From NCBI GenBank assembly GCA_039619475.1, contig CM077115.1, forward strand, positions 311,936,734-312,000,733: DNA of 64,000 nt, written 5' to 3'. Below the pieces are notes generated by a model. It was not told the origin of the DNA and did not search any database. It saw only the letters and a list, made by a program, of their open reading frames with translations. Position 1 is the stretch's first letter. Each line of letters begins with the position of its first letter. Position numbers and translations under genes: made by a program. This stretch comes from Icerya purchasi (lineage: Eukaryota; Arthropoda; Insecta; Hemiptera; Monophlebidae). Positions 54,501-63,992 of the stretch are shown in pieces.

Positions 54501-57317
54501 CACGCGAATTTTGAATACAAACTATGCAAACAGTGTAGATTACACACGTTCGATATAAACTTACAGCGTTTGCTGTTGGTAGAAAGCATAATTTCATTGT
54601 ACTCTTGTTTGTTTATACATTACTTTTCGCTGAGTGATTTATTGTTAATATTTCGGTACTGTTTTTATTGATTTTACTTTGTTCGTCAGCGTCCATCACT
54701 CGATGCTCTTCCTGCTTGTAGCTATTATTCATCAGTTTCTTCAGCAACTGTTTCGATATCTCGGCTATGTTCAATAGTTTGATACCGAATTATTTATGTA
54801 ACGACATGTGGTTTTTATCGCATAGCCGTAATCATCTAGTAAGAACTACAGGTCCATACGGGAGTTGAGAATTTAGGTAACCTGAAATGAAGAATGTTCG
54901 TTTTGATCTCGCACATACCAACCCTGGAAAACATCATCATACGTCTGAGCCGTAAATAAAAATGTTCTGAGTTAACTTGTTGATAAAAAATTTATCGATT
55001 CAGTTATAATTCTATAAAAATAATAATGATAAACATCTCGTCTTCGATTGCACTCACATATGCCTAGTAATTTTTCGTCAAATAAAATAAAATATAAATC
55101 TCGTCTTCAGCCGGCACAGTACGATGTTAAAACAATATAAATGCCTTGCCACGTTTTATGCGCGTTAAACGAAATTGCTCATTTTGACATAACGGCTGTT
55201 TTCGTGTAACACATAATGTATCCAAGTTTCCGTTATAAACAATTTTCTTCCGTAAATTTGCATACTAATATTAATAATAACAAAGTAAATCAACGCATAT
55301 GCATTTACATATTTTCGTTACATGAATTATAAAGTACACAACATATAACATACTAATTAAACTAAATAGTGTAAAAAAAGGGTAAAATTACATAATAATA
55401 TATATAAAAATGTAAAAACATAAAATAATATTACAGCCCAACCGGTTTTGCATGTTTGTTTTAGACATTTTCATGGATATGTCTAAAATAAATATGCAAA
55501 ACCGGTTGGGCTGTAATATTATTTTATGTTTTTACATTTTTATATATATTATTATGTAATTTTACCCTTTTTTTACACTATTTAGTTTAATTAGTATGCT
55601 ATATGTTGTGTACTTTGATTTATAATTCATGTAACGAAAATAATATAACGTTTTGTAAATGAATATACGCTGATTTACTTTGTTATTATTATTTATATTA
55701 GTATGCAAGTTTTGTGATCGTAATTCGTTAGATCTCTGAAAAACTGTAAGCAATTACATACACCACAGTCCAATTATTGGCCAACATTAGGTCCGGCCGT
55801 TTCCGTCCGATGTGATACCTCAAAGTCCGGACGATTTGACAGTACACGGCACTGGGAATTGTCTACTGAGTCGGCAGATCATGGCGAAAGATTATGCCGC
55901 GATGATTAAAAAAAAGTTGTGATCATTACTTTTATTAGAGATCTCCGTTTGTCCAACTTTTTTCTTTCACGGTTCCTCCCGGTACCTCTAATCGGAACTC
56001 TCTCGCTGCTTCAAGAGCGGTTCGAAGTGACTCACCCATGACTCGTCACCGGTAACAATTCTTGAAAGTAAGTCTGGTTCAGTCTCAGTTCTCTCCTGAG
56101 TCACACTTACAGATTGTAACTCGGTGCGCCATTTGTTCGGTGGTCAGTAAATGAGGTACCCACGTTGCCCACACACGACGCAGTCCCAGGTGATCCTTCA
56201 AAATTCGCCTTATACTGGTTCGAGGAATGTTCAGTACAGAGCTTCCATTTGTCACGTCTACAACTGGGACTGTGTTGATATTCTGCTCCGTGCACGACGT
56301 TCGAGGTCGTCCGTCATGAGGAATCAACGCAGATGTTTCACGACCATTCGTAAATGCTTATATTGTGACTTTGTTCAAACTTTCCGTACCAGATACAGCT
56401 GAGATTTCGCGAACTGTGCCCATCGGCGATAATTTTCTTTGAACACAATACCGAATTACACATCTTTGTTCGGTTTTGATATCCACGTTATTAATCGATA
56501 AGCGCGCGATACACGTATATTATTATATAGTCTGTGTGCGAATTTTAACTACACTTCGTTCACACAGCTGTATCCTCGGTTCGTATTGCTATAACGGCGC
56601 TCGTTCTCTACGCATGTTCTGTTGGAAAAAGAATGAACATGTTTTACTCGTTTTTTGACCGCTAAATTATGTCCATACTCCGTACGGAGAGTAGTTGCAG
56701 TTGTTTTGACCCATCCTTTGTACTTTTTTAATTAGTTTTGGAATTTATAAATTGTACTCGCGTTAAAAACAAAAAAAAAACAAAAGGCGTTGACTTTAGT
56801 AAGGCAATACTATTATACAGAAATGTGTATGTTATGAATTAATATATAATATAAAAAAAGTATATATGTTAATTTTTAATATATAATTTTGTTTAAAACG
56901 TTATTATTCGTTTAAGAATAATTTCCAGAAATTCGGTCAAGTAAATATGTTTTTATTTATCAAAATTTTTTTAATTTTTAAATTAGTATACAAATTAGTA
57001 TTTTATATTGTTACCAAATTGAAATTTTGTTTCTCTAATAAATCAAATCTTAATTTTAATAACCAGTTCTTATACAGTCAAATTTTCAGTAATTTTATTT
57101 GTATTTTAGGTTACTAAGTTATTAGGTTTTTCTATCGACCAACAATATATTTTATAACTTTATCACTTTTCGTCAAATTTTATTTATTTATTTTTTTTTA
57201 TTGCGATGCTTCTAGGGTTTAGAGATAGTAAATCCTCAAGCTGCGGAGAAAAATTTAAACGATGGATCTGCCAAGTACTTTTCGAATGTGATGGGTTTCG
57301 TTAAAATTACTAAATAA
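42458..57317 (+). CDS. PRPF31: PRPF31, U4/U6 snRNP protein (pre-mRNA splicing)
   Basis: Nine exons (42458-42575, 42690-42881, 43016-43220, 45245-45414, 48091-48248, 50374-50517, 50636-50785, 52534-52758, 57216-57317) give 487 residues, close to the human 499. All introns are GT/AG and all phases agree. Prp31 binds the 15.5K-U4 snRNA complex and tethers U5 to U4/U6 in the tri-snRNP. Recognisable parts are the acidic N-terminus, the NOSIC segment and coiled-coil (RDKYSKRFPELESLV; NENLQQFLTQATIMVVSVTA), and the Nop domain with GVAGGLMNLSNMAACNMLLL. A basic nuclear targeting region follows (KKRGGKHVRKMKERYAMTEL), and then the C-terminal GTASSVAFTP and EIVNPQAAEK blocks. The ATG is followed by MSLAEELLADLE, as in orthologues. 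Nothing suggests inactivation; intron 8 is 4.5 kb and holds several mobile-element relics. Confidence 0.98.
42690..42881 (+). CDS. PRPF31: PRPF31 exon 2
   Basis: The acceptor is AATCTAG|CC and the donor ATCT|GTAAGT, phase 1. It encodes INELARLRTSKRLRNVVEQI and SEYLLIVEANNLAVDIDNEI, matching the helical segment before NOSIC. Confidence 0.95.
43016..43220 (+). CDS. PRPF31: PRPF31 exon 3 (NOSIC/coiled-coil)
   Basis: The acceptor is CTACAG|CT and the donor CAAGG|GTAAGT, phase 2. It encodes IIHRFVRDKYSKRFPELESL and NENLQQFLTQATIMVVSVTA, nearly identical to known Prp31. Confidence 0.97.
44100..44420 (-). pseudogene. Non-LTR retrotransposon tail fragment
   Basis: Broken minus-strand reading resembling the post-RT region of insect LINEs (a SIWFKNLGIIQKRFQDTENF block in the place of a TLLYGSETW-type motif). 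Several stops interrupt it. It lies in PRPF31 intron 3, antisense to the gene. Confidence 0.4.
45245..45414 (+). CDS. PRPF31: PRPF31 exon 4
   Basis: The acceptor is TATTTAG|G and the donor ATGG|GTAATT, phase 1. It encodes LLTEEELKEVRNACEMAIEL and VESKMTFIAPNLSIIVGASI, entering the Nop domain. Confidence 0.97.
46015..46395 (+). pseudogene. Jockey-type reverse transcriptase fragment
   Basis: The plus strand encodes, with frameshifts, KELSRKEIVLLTYI, IISKIFEKLYLKRL, FQFVFRN, and YFSAAFLDVVQAFEKVWHGG. These are RT motifs 1 to 3 of jockey-clade LINEs (YRPISLLPV, QFGFR and FLDVSQAFDRVWH in intact copies). It stops abruptly at about 46395, where sequence from a second LINE begins. In PRPF31 intron 4. 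Confidence 0.7.
46400..46990 (-). pseudogene. RTE-like LINE C-terminal fragment
   Basis: The minus strand encodes a broken C-terminal region: RRIGCAKGAFLKMKNFFT, KAYEKWLNRRSLKIS, RVLELAVAKRCLTGIIKNKK and IEYFRHLIRSQRYKLIKMII, then VGDLVRTAEKRKIYNAIKL. This order matches the tail of insect endonuclease/RT elements. It abuts the jockey fragment in opposite orientation, which suggests two insertions or a chimeric one. Confidence 0.65.
47165..47953. repeat. Foldback element split by a SINE
   Basis: After removal of the SINE at 47384-47642, the two arms (about 257 bp each) are reverse complements centred near 47693. The centre shows GCAGGTGGAAAAC facing GTTTTCCACCTGC across nine bases. Each arm includes a (TA)n tract followed by a G or C run (near 47226-47250 and 47859-47890) and an outer GTCAGCAAAC. 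It lies in PRPF31 intron 4. No open frame of note and no clear target duplication at the outer edges. Confidence 0.88.
47384..47642 (+). mobile_element. tRNA-derived SINE with 8-bp target duplication
   Basis: The head contains an RNA polymerase III A box TAGCCTAGTGG (47387-47397) and a B box GGTTCGAGACT (47431-47441), 33 bases apart as in tRNA genes. The 5' part resembles a tRNA but lacks a complete acceptor stem. The body, including AAATCTGGGAAAGTAAA, has no tRNA similarity. CTAATCTG flanks both ends (47376-47383 and 47643-47650). The insertion is in the left arm of the foldback element and is therefore younger than it. Confidence 0.85.
48091..48248 (+). CDS. PRPF31: PRPF31 exon 5 (Nop domain core)
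   Basis: The acceptor is GTTATAG|GT; the donor is CCG|GTAAAA, phase 0. It encodes GVAGGLMNLSNMAACNMLLL and FSQVTALPHTGFIYMSNIVQ. The GVAGGL and LPHTG motifs are hallmarks of Prp31. Confidence 0.98.
48249..50373 (+). other. PRPF31: PRPF31 intron 5, no recognised element
   Basis: About 2.1 kb of AT-rich intron with homopolymer runs. I see no transposase motif, terminal repeat or RNA gene. Confidence 0.6.
50374..50517 (+). CDS. PRPF31: PRPF31 exon 6
   Basis: The acceptor is TGGCAG|GAT; the donor is ACG|GTAAAC, phase 0. It encodes DLRRKAARIVASKSTLAARV and MLREEIERKFDKLT, the end of the Nop domain. Confidence 0.97.
50636..50785 (+). CDS. PRPF31: PRPF31 exon 7 (basic region)
   Basis: The acceptor is TGTAG|GAA; the donor is GAG|GTAAGA, phase 0. 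It encodes EPPPVKFVKPLPKPVDPARK and KKRGGKHVRKMKERYAMTEL. The KKRGG..VRKMKER stretch corresponds to the nuclear localisation region of Prp31. Confidence 0.97.
51785..52126 (-). pseudogene. Non-LTR retrotransposon C-terminal fragment
   Basis: An uninterrupted minus-strand frame of 111 residues reads as a LINE tail: IAINKWNWARHVARLTDGRW, then RKRGRPPRRWTDGIIRQAG and DRQRWKNLGEAYTKYW. The KW.WAGH..R and GRP..RW.D patterns are standard in insect endonuclease/RT elements. The unbroken frame suggests a recent 5'-truncated insertion. In PRPF31 intron 7, antisense to the gene. Confidence 0.82.
52534..52758 (+). CDS. PRPF31: PRPF31 exon 8
   Basis: The acceptor is TTTATAG|ATT; the donor is CAG|GTAAAT, phase 0. 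It encodes IEDDAYQEDLGYSRGTVGKS, then GTGRIRTPQVDEKTKVRISK and GTASSVAFTPSQ. Confidence 0.97.
53027..53407 (+). other. Unidentified open frame in PRPF31 intron 8
   Basis: A 126-codon plus-strand frame contains an acidic middle segment (EEELISLDEEAECIHVYAEP) that looks more protein-like than typical intron noise. The sequence from about 53000 to 54500 is less AT-rich than the surrounding intron. I do not recognise the product. It faces the helicase-like relic at 53791-54450 and may belong to the same former element. Confidence 0.35.
53791..54450 (-). pseudogene. PIF1-like helicase relic
   Basis: The minus strand has, in order across a frameshift: ITVHSLFLL (the segment after motif I in PIF1 helicases, usually T.HS), MKCIITDEYDRF (motif II, IIDE), INRRLQCIIGAVCDQLFGGL and GGDFKQPLPV (motif III, GDF.QLPPV). 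About 100 open residues follow that I do not recognise, rich in aromatic residues (NNYGRQMLREIYGNP). The Walker A motif was not found. PIF1-type helicases occur in Helitrons/Helentrons, Polintons and large insect DNA viruses; the source is unresolved. It lies antisense in PRPF31 intron 8 and is not functional. Confidence 0.55.
55259..55707. repeat. Foldback element: 449-bp palindrome
   Basis: The two arms, starting TGCATACTAATAT at the left and inverted at the right, are reverse complements over about 210 bp each with a few small indels. The centre near 55480 includes CAAAACCGGTTGGGCTGTAA on one side and its inverted copy on the other. The central 60 bp also fold. Non-coding; in PRPF31 intron 8. 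Confidence 0.9.
55890..56540 (-). pseudogene. Mariner transposase N-terminal relic
   Basis: The minus strand encodes a degraded helix-turn-helix region (GRPRTSCTEQNINTVPVVDV; IPRTSIRRILKDHLGLRRVW; WVPHLLTTEQ) and then RIVTGDESWVSHFEP, the first catalytic Asp motif. The C-terminal half is absent. It lies between the palindrome at 55259-55707 and PRPF31 exon 9. Confidence 0.75.
57216..57317 (+). CDS. PRPF31: PRPF31 exon 9 (C-terminus)
   Basis: The acceptor is CTTCTAG|GGT. It encodes GLEIVNPQAAEKNLNDGSAK and YFSNVMGFVKITK, then TAA. The EIVNPQAAE.. and KYFS motifs match the conserved Prp31 end. Confidence 0.97.
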   Translation, partial: GLEIVNPQAAEKNLNDGSAKYFSNVMGFVKITK

Positions 57318-58603
57318 CCGCGCAAAAGGCCGATAAGGAATGTATCTTGTAATTTTAAAAAATTTTCAAATAACCTATATTTCGACTGAATATAATTAAG
57401 TGTCCAAGTTTAAACAAATTTTTAACAATATTAATTTGAATATAATTATATGAAAACTTCCCAATAACAGAATAGAATTTTTTTCTTGATTGCCGAGTAA
57501 ATGGTTTTAATAAAATTTCACATCAAATTTCTGTCTTGTGTAACAGTTTAAATTATAAATTGATAAAAAAGTAAATTGTATAGAGTTTTTAACTTGGATC
57601 GGTATATGTAATGTTAAGAATTAGTTTAGACCTAAGTAGAGGTTAATATTGTATACCTAAGATCGATTAAAACTTGAACGAAGGGTGTATCATATTTTAA
57701 CGTAGCTGAAAGTAGTACTATTACCGTGAAATGAGAAATATGGCTTTGGTATAAATCGGCGGAACTAATATTAAACCGTTCTGTTGTTAAGTCTTGCATC
57801 TATAATTTCCTTTTCCTTCTAGGTGATCTGTTTCCCCATTTATTCTTTCTTGTAAAATTAGTACTGGAAAGTGTATTGCGTTAGACGACATATTCCATTA
57901 ACGAAGTGTTTCAGTTTGTAAGAACAAAATAAAAATTGTAAAATCATAAGAAATACTTTTGATGACACTCTTCAATTTGAAATTCGATTTTCTTGATTAA
58001 TATTTTCAAATTATAATTTTTATTTAAATGATAGATTTTCTAATCGTTAAAAGATTGCCATTTTATTACTGAAGAAATATGTTTTCGGCTATTTAAAATT
58101 ATTTAAGATGATTTGAAACGAAAGAATAATATTTTTTTTTTGGATTTATAAGTATAAAGAAAACAAAAAAATGATAAAAATAGGAATTTCAGTTCATATT
58201 TTAATGATAAAAACGCACGTAATCAGCAATTCAGTTGCGTATGATGAATATATTTTTAAAATTATATAAACAATACACCCCGACTAGAAAAACAATATTT
58301 TAAAACTATTACACCCCTTAATAATTTTAATATACTAATTGTTTTTTCTAGTCAGTGCATTGCTTGTATAATTTTATTAATTTGGAAAACATGTTTGTAA
58401 AAAACCACTTTATGAATATATTTTGATATAATCTTTTTTTATATTTTTGGTTTGATTGTATAACGTCAGAATAAATTCATTTTTTTCGTTTATAGATCCA
58501 TCGGTATTTATTATTTCATAATATATATTTGTTACATTTTAATTGTATTGTATCGTATCATTTGTTTATAATGTTATTTTTCATATTTATCTTTAATTAT
58601 GTG

Positions 58604-58637
<34 letters not shown>

Positions 58638-58847
58638 TGTAACGAGATGTGAATATATGGTAAACTTTTGTGCTACTTTTAATATCTTCTAATTTTTGGT
58701 TATTTCGAATGAGTACTAGAGTGTTTTTATTCCTTCGATATTTGTTTTTGACTGCGTCCGACAAAGTTATATTATCATTTCATTTAATGGATGATATTTA
58801 TGTAATTTATATTTTAGATAATATTTGTCCGATATTTTTGAAATATA
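57318..58847 (+). other. PRPF31: PRPF31 3' UTR and downstream DNA
   Basis: AT-rich. A short inverted repeat (GACTAGAAAAACAAT against ATTGTTTTTTCTAGTC) lies at about 58279-58354. A (TA)n tract lies at 58606-58635. No gene recognised. Confidence 0.5.
57928..57933 (+). terminator. PRPF31: Candidate PRPF31 polyadenylation signal
   Basis: Canonical AATAAA about 610 nt after the stop codon. Chance occurrence cannot be excluded in this AT-rich context. Confidence 0.35.
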
Positions 58848-59746
58848 CAGGGTGTCCTGAAACTAATTCGGGAAATTTCTTTACGCTATAAAGCTCGTTA
58901 ATTTGGGCGAACAATTAATTAGTTATAATTCATTTAATTATTTAATTTAAATGAAAAAATATTTTTTTTTATAAATCAATATTCTGTAAAATAAAAAGAA
59001 AATAAATATTGAAAAGAAGTAAAATATGTATTAAACGTAGTCGTAAATGTATGGTCAACAATGATTTGTTAACGGCCTAGAGCAAGTGTTCAATACGTTG
59101 ACCATTTTGCTGTACCACCATCTCAGCTATTCATGTAACGTCATTTACGGCCCGTTGCAGAAGTTCTGGTGTTCGTCAGATGTAATCAAACGCCGCGACA
59201 ATCTGCTGCGTGCAGTCGTCTCGTGTGTTAGTTGGTGTACACTATACCTTTTCCTTAATACAACCCTACAAGAAAAAACCCAGAGGAGTTATTATATCGG
59301 GGACCTTACTGGTCATTCAGTCGGTCCGAGGCGACCTATCCATCTGTCCGGGAAGACTTCATCCAAATCGTACTGATGGGAAAATATGCCACAGCTAGTT
59401 TTGAAAACGATGATTGTATTTTGTTTTTTGTGTTTACAAAACAGCAAAGAAAAAGCAAATGAACACTAAGGCTACATTGCGATAAAATGCATATACCGCT
59501 AATTCGGAAAAAATGCGACGAATTGAGTTGAATTTTTACTTAGTTAACTATACACTTACGACTACATTTAATACGTATTTTACTTTTTTTCAATATTTAT
59601 TTTATTTTTATTACAATGGATTAATTAAATTAATCACAGGTAATTAATTGTTCGCCCAAATGATTTTTCCCTCGGGACTTTTTTGTTCATTTTGATGAGC
59701 TTTATAGCGTAAAACAAATTTCCCGAATTAGTTTCAGAACACCCCA
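58848..59746 (-). mobile_element. Mariner-type element with inverted repeats, decayed
   Basis: The left end CAGGGTGTCCTGAAACTAAT and the inverted right end TGGGGTGTTCTGAAACTAAT continue matching through AATTCGGGAAATTT and GCTATAAAGCTC, giving arms of over 60 bp. TATA lies outside both ends, consistent with a TA target. Inside, the minus strand retains a broken transposase tail (WIGR-like block followed by a truncated SPDL motif, and TPTNTRDD). The element is 899 bp and non-autonomous. Confidence 0.82.
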
Positions 59747-60689
59747 TATAAATGAATTGGTGATTCTACTAGGCTCTATATGTAAACACAAGGATATTAG
59801 AATTTAAAGGAGAAACATTGAAGCATTTTTAGTTGTACTACATCTGAACAAAATCGGATAATTTTTACAAACAACCGCTGAAACGCGAATGTTATTTTTC
59901 GAATGATACGAATACTGTTTCATAAAGTACAAAAGTGGATTCAAAACTTTGAAATCAAAGCCCTAATAGACCGACGATAGGCACACTGAAAATAAAGCAT
60001 TCTGCGATACATAAACAATACAGCAGTAGATCAGGCCATTGTGTTCCCGATTTTAATCTCAGCACGACTTTTTATTAACGACGGCTTACACACTGTAATC
60101 TCCTGATTATAATATGTGCTTTTCAGTTTTGCTCAAATGTACACACAAACACTTCAGCATATACGTTTATTATGTGCGGACGCTGCATATATTTTAGAGC
60201 ATATTAGAATTGTGAAAGTCAGAGATTTTTGATTAGGCTAAGTTCATGTTTGCAATTGTGTTTTGTGACAATGTTGCAGAATTTTTATACAACTAAATTC
60301 CAATTTTATGTTTCATTATTATTTTAAAATCAGTTTGAAAGTGTGCGTGTGTTATTTAACAAATACCACTTATATGTTCCTGTTAACTGTAAAACATTTA
60401 TATAGGAAAAATATAATGTCCATCTAATTGAATTACAGGTACACAATGAACAAATTCGTATGTTGTAATTAAAATTTGACAAAATGAAAATAGGTTATAA
60501 AATTTTACATAAAATTATAGTCATGTATTTTCAGAAATACCTATAGGAGTTTTCTTCAGGAATTGAAAAACATCAAATTATTAGTATTTTCTTTTTTTTG
60601 TTTTGTGATGTGACACAAATCTCCAACTAAACCCCGGCCAAAATAATAAAACAAATTTCAGTGCATCGCGGTATAACTTTATTGCACAT
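59747..60689. other. Intergenic region, no recognised gene
   Basis: About 0.9 kb of AT-rich DNA between two mobile-element relics; nothing recognised. Confidence 0.5.
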
Positions 60690-61620
60690 AATTAGCCTCA
60701 GGTACTACATTAGTAATTAACAATAACGGACGATGATGGCTAAAATATGAAATATATTGTTTTGTTTTGAAATTATCAACGTAGCGACTAAATACTGCAT
60801 CAATGCAAGTACTGTTCATCGTAAGAACCATTGGTCAGTTGTAATCCAAAATCTTTTACCATAAAATTGCAAAATTCAATACCAATAGGACTACTGTGTA
60901 AAGTTAATATTGAAATCTCCTTCAAGAATGATAGGCATATTGTAAAGCTCTAATGTATATCTACCTATGCAAACATCTCTTTTAATTTTGTGCTATAAAC
61001 GAGCAAGTTTAAAGTAAAGAATTTGAAAATTTTTTGTTTTGGTGTACCTGAGGTTATATCAACTGAAACAAGTGAAGTTCGTTTATTGTTGATGGTTGGT
61101 TCGATTGTACATATATCTCCAGCAATCCTCTTCGCTTTCATTTCCTCCTCATTGTACCCTAGAAGCTCGTGATCTGCAGAAGCAAGCTCGTAGATGAAAT
61201 CTTATTTCTCGAATATAGTAACTCCACCAGCTTTCATCATGTTCCTTTCGAGGCGGAAAACCGTATGGAATTCAGGAATTTCATAATTCTGATTATTTTC
61301 AACCCAGGTTTCTGTGGGCACAAATAACTTACAAGTAGGTAAAATAAAGTTGATAGTGATGTCTTCTAAATGAGCTTGCAAGGACTGAACGTTGAATGGA
61401 TACAGGAGAACGGTGACGTAGGATATAAATAAGATTGGGCTACACAATCGCGACTAATATCTCTAATTGATTGTTTCGAGTTTAAAACTTATGTAAATCT
61501 CGTTTTTCTTTGCCGCAAGAGTGGTAAAATGTATGGTGTCCTTCTTTTGATTTGTAATGAATAAACCATCCAAAGAAGTTGCACGATTCAACGCGACATA
61601 TACATGCTATTTGAAACTAT
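60690..61620 (-). pseudogene. Helentron-like relic: helicase C-terminus joined to EEP endonuclease
   Basis: Reading down the minus strand, HVYVALNRATSLDGLFITN (61606-61550) is motif VI of a PIF1/Helitron helicase. It is followed by an endonuclease/exonuclease/phosphatase domain: NVQSLQAHLEDI and ETWVENNQNYEIPEFHTVFR (61390-61270), PIILEGDFNINF (near 60920), and TCIDAVFSRYVDNF with YFSHHRPLLLIT (60800-60710). GDFN and SHHRP carry the expected catalytic Asp and His. Frameshifts occur near 61200 and 60890. A helicase fused upstream of an EEP endonuclease is the architecture described for Helentrons. No Rep domain or terminal structure is visible. Confidence 0.72.
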
Positions 61621-61899
61621 GCCAGGTAAATTACGTATACACACATTGCACTATCTTATTCTATCATATGACGTAATTCACGAATTTATTGCATCATTTA
61701 TAGCGTTGCATTTTTTAGTGGCGATACACAAATTTTGAAATGATCCCCAACAAAAAAGCATCCATATTAAAAAGATATTGTGGTCTTAAAAAACGCTTTA
61801 CTACTATACATTAAAACTGAAAAATTAATTTTTAAAGAATTTTTTGTTTTAAATTTATAAGCAAAATATTAAAAATTACATTAATAATGTTATAATTTA

Positions 61900-62539
61900 T
61901 ACAGAATTAATTAGAAACAATTTTGAAATCACAATTTTTGGTAGACACCACGTCAACACGTTTACACGGGGTCCATCATCAGAAACTAAACTAAAATCTA
62001 ACTCGCTCGTTTCAGCCGACTACGATTTCGTAAATTATATTTTTTTCTTTTAAAAGGGTCTCTATTTCTACCGTCACTTATACTTGTGCGTGCGTCAATG
62101 CTACCACTAATCACTTCTAGGTTTTCTGTAACCGGCGTGTCATTAAAAAATTTGGGACTCCCCCCCCCGCGAGTGGTTTCCAACACAACAGTACTTTTTA
62201 TAGAATTTTTCTTGACTTTCCTATTAATTATGCTTTTTTTCGGTAAATTGACAACCGGTCTCCATATCGTACTAAGCTGCATCCTATCTATTAAAGGATT
62301 CATAAACTTCGATTTCGATGACTTCCATAACCAACCTGTTTGCGCGAAGTCGTGGCGTCAATAAAAAAACGGCAAGCAGTATAGTTACTTCGGACACCAT
62401 CATTCGGAACAGTAGTAAATATGCAACTTTGCAGAACATAATAGAAGGTAAAATTGAACAGGAGTCGAAAACGTAGAAGAACGTCGTGGACGAGATATTT
62501 TAAAGACTGGTTAGACATGCTTGACACACGCGGCCACAT
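61900..62539 (-). mobile_element. Unclassified retroelement 3' end
   Basis: Minus-strand frames 62539-62300 and 62303-61998 overlap, and the second ends in a basic [15 protein letters not shown] motif before the stop. The following roughly 150 bp recur in inverted orientation at 10235-10400. NLR.R-type basic tails are seen in several retroelement polyproteins, but I cannot assign the class. A G-run near 62161-62168 (C-run on the plus strand) adds a short Gly stretch. Confidence 0.45.
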
Positions 62540-63857
62540 TTGATAGCACGAGATAAAGAAAAAAAATATTGTCAGATAGTTATACCTTCGATAGCAGACG
62601 AACTTAAAGAAGAATAATTAGAAAATGAATAAAAAAATCTCTAATGAAAGACAGAAGTGACTTAAGATGCAGGCTAATTCATCCTAGTCAAATTTTTAAA
62701 GTAGAAATATCAAAAATGAGGAATTATTTAATTAACAAAATTTTCGCAATAAGCGACTGTAATATTTCCATAATTTTTCTACTCGTTTTTTTTTTTTAAA
62801 CATTTTTATTGATGTAAAAACAAAGAAAAGCATTATTATTTCTAATATTATAAGTATGAAATGTTACTGACAATTCTTTGCATCTGGTCTAAAATTATGA
62901 CTAGAAGTAATTAACAAATTAAGAATAAAAATTTTCAGGAAAAAGGTTTTTTTTTCTTTAATTTTCTAAAGGTATTTGCTTTGTAAAAAACACATAAGAA
63001 CGACAATGTTCCACTGTGTAATGTAAATTAATTAATTAAATTCAATGCTTCTTCGGCATATTAAATGCGAAAAAAATTGCACGCTTATTTCGCACGTATA
63101 GATAATTTATCAGAGCAAGATGATTCTGATGAAACTTCATACATTAGAATCGATATAAAATCGTTTAGGCTAAGTGAAAAAAATTGCACTTATTTAAATT
63201 TGGCAATTACACAATTTTCTTTTGTTTGCGCTGTCCGATTTTTTTTTTTTTTTTTTTTTTTTATAATAAATAAAAGTTTCAAATAAGGCGAACACAGCAG
63301 GTATTTAGTACAAATATAATGAAAGTACAGAAAATAAGTTCCTCCATTCTACAAATTAAAAATTTTGATACATTAAAAATTAGTTTTTAACTTATCTAGA
63401 AAATTGGAAAAAAAAAACAAGTTTCATTTCCTCGTAAAATGGCTCATTTTTAGAAATAATACTAAACTGTACTGTGAGCATTTAATTAAAATTAAAGAAG
63501 ACGAAAGAAATAGTAAACATCTTCGGCGCGCACTTGTCAATATTTTGTTTATATTACAAAAACCGAAATTTTAACACCAAAAACAAACTTACTTTATTTA
63601 AAATATAAATACACAACGAGACAATTTATACGAGATTAATTTTATAAACATAATGAGGGGAAAGGGAGAAAATTCATGCACGATGTGTTCTTTGTAGATG
63701 CATATACATAGTAAATATTTATACAGAATTTCATGAATATATACGTATAATTATATGCGTGTAGTAGTAATTGACAAAACTTAAAAAGAAAACAGACAAG
63801 AAAAAAAAAAAACAGTTATATAATAAATATAAAAATTTAATCACTGTTATATCTACA
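62540..63857. other. Region downstream of the right-edge gene
   Basis: AT-rich; a 23-base T run lies at 63239-63261. The right part presumably includes the 3' UTR of the minus-strand gene starting at 63992. The 73-codon plus-strand frame at 63065-63286 is unrecognised. Confidence 0.45.
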
Positions 63858-63992
63858 TTAAGTTATTATCGGCATAATCGAATCTTTGTAAGTTACATGA
63901 GCGAACAAATTGAACGGAAATAGTAGTGGTGAGAAAAAGCGGCGTAACACTTCATCAACTTCGTCCGGAGTAATTGGCGCTATACTTTCAAC
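63858..63992 (-). CDS. Terminal exon of an unidentified gene, cut by the window edge
   Basis: On the minus strand an acceptor TTGACAG at 63999-63993 is followed by an open frame VESIAPITPDEVDEVLRRFF, then SPLFPFNLFAHVTYKD and SIMPIIT, with TAA at 63858-63860. The 44 codons have a much more protein-like composition than the surrounding AT-rich DNA, and the acceptor sits at its start, so a last coding exon is likely. The T-P-D-E-V-D-E-V-L-R-R motif suggests an amphipathic helix. I do not recognise the family. The rest of the gene lies right of the window. A start phase of 0 is assumed. Confidence 0.55.
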   Translation of the reverse strand, partial: VESIAPITPDEVDEVLRRFFSPLLFPFNLFAHVTYKDSIMPIIT

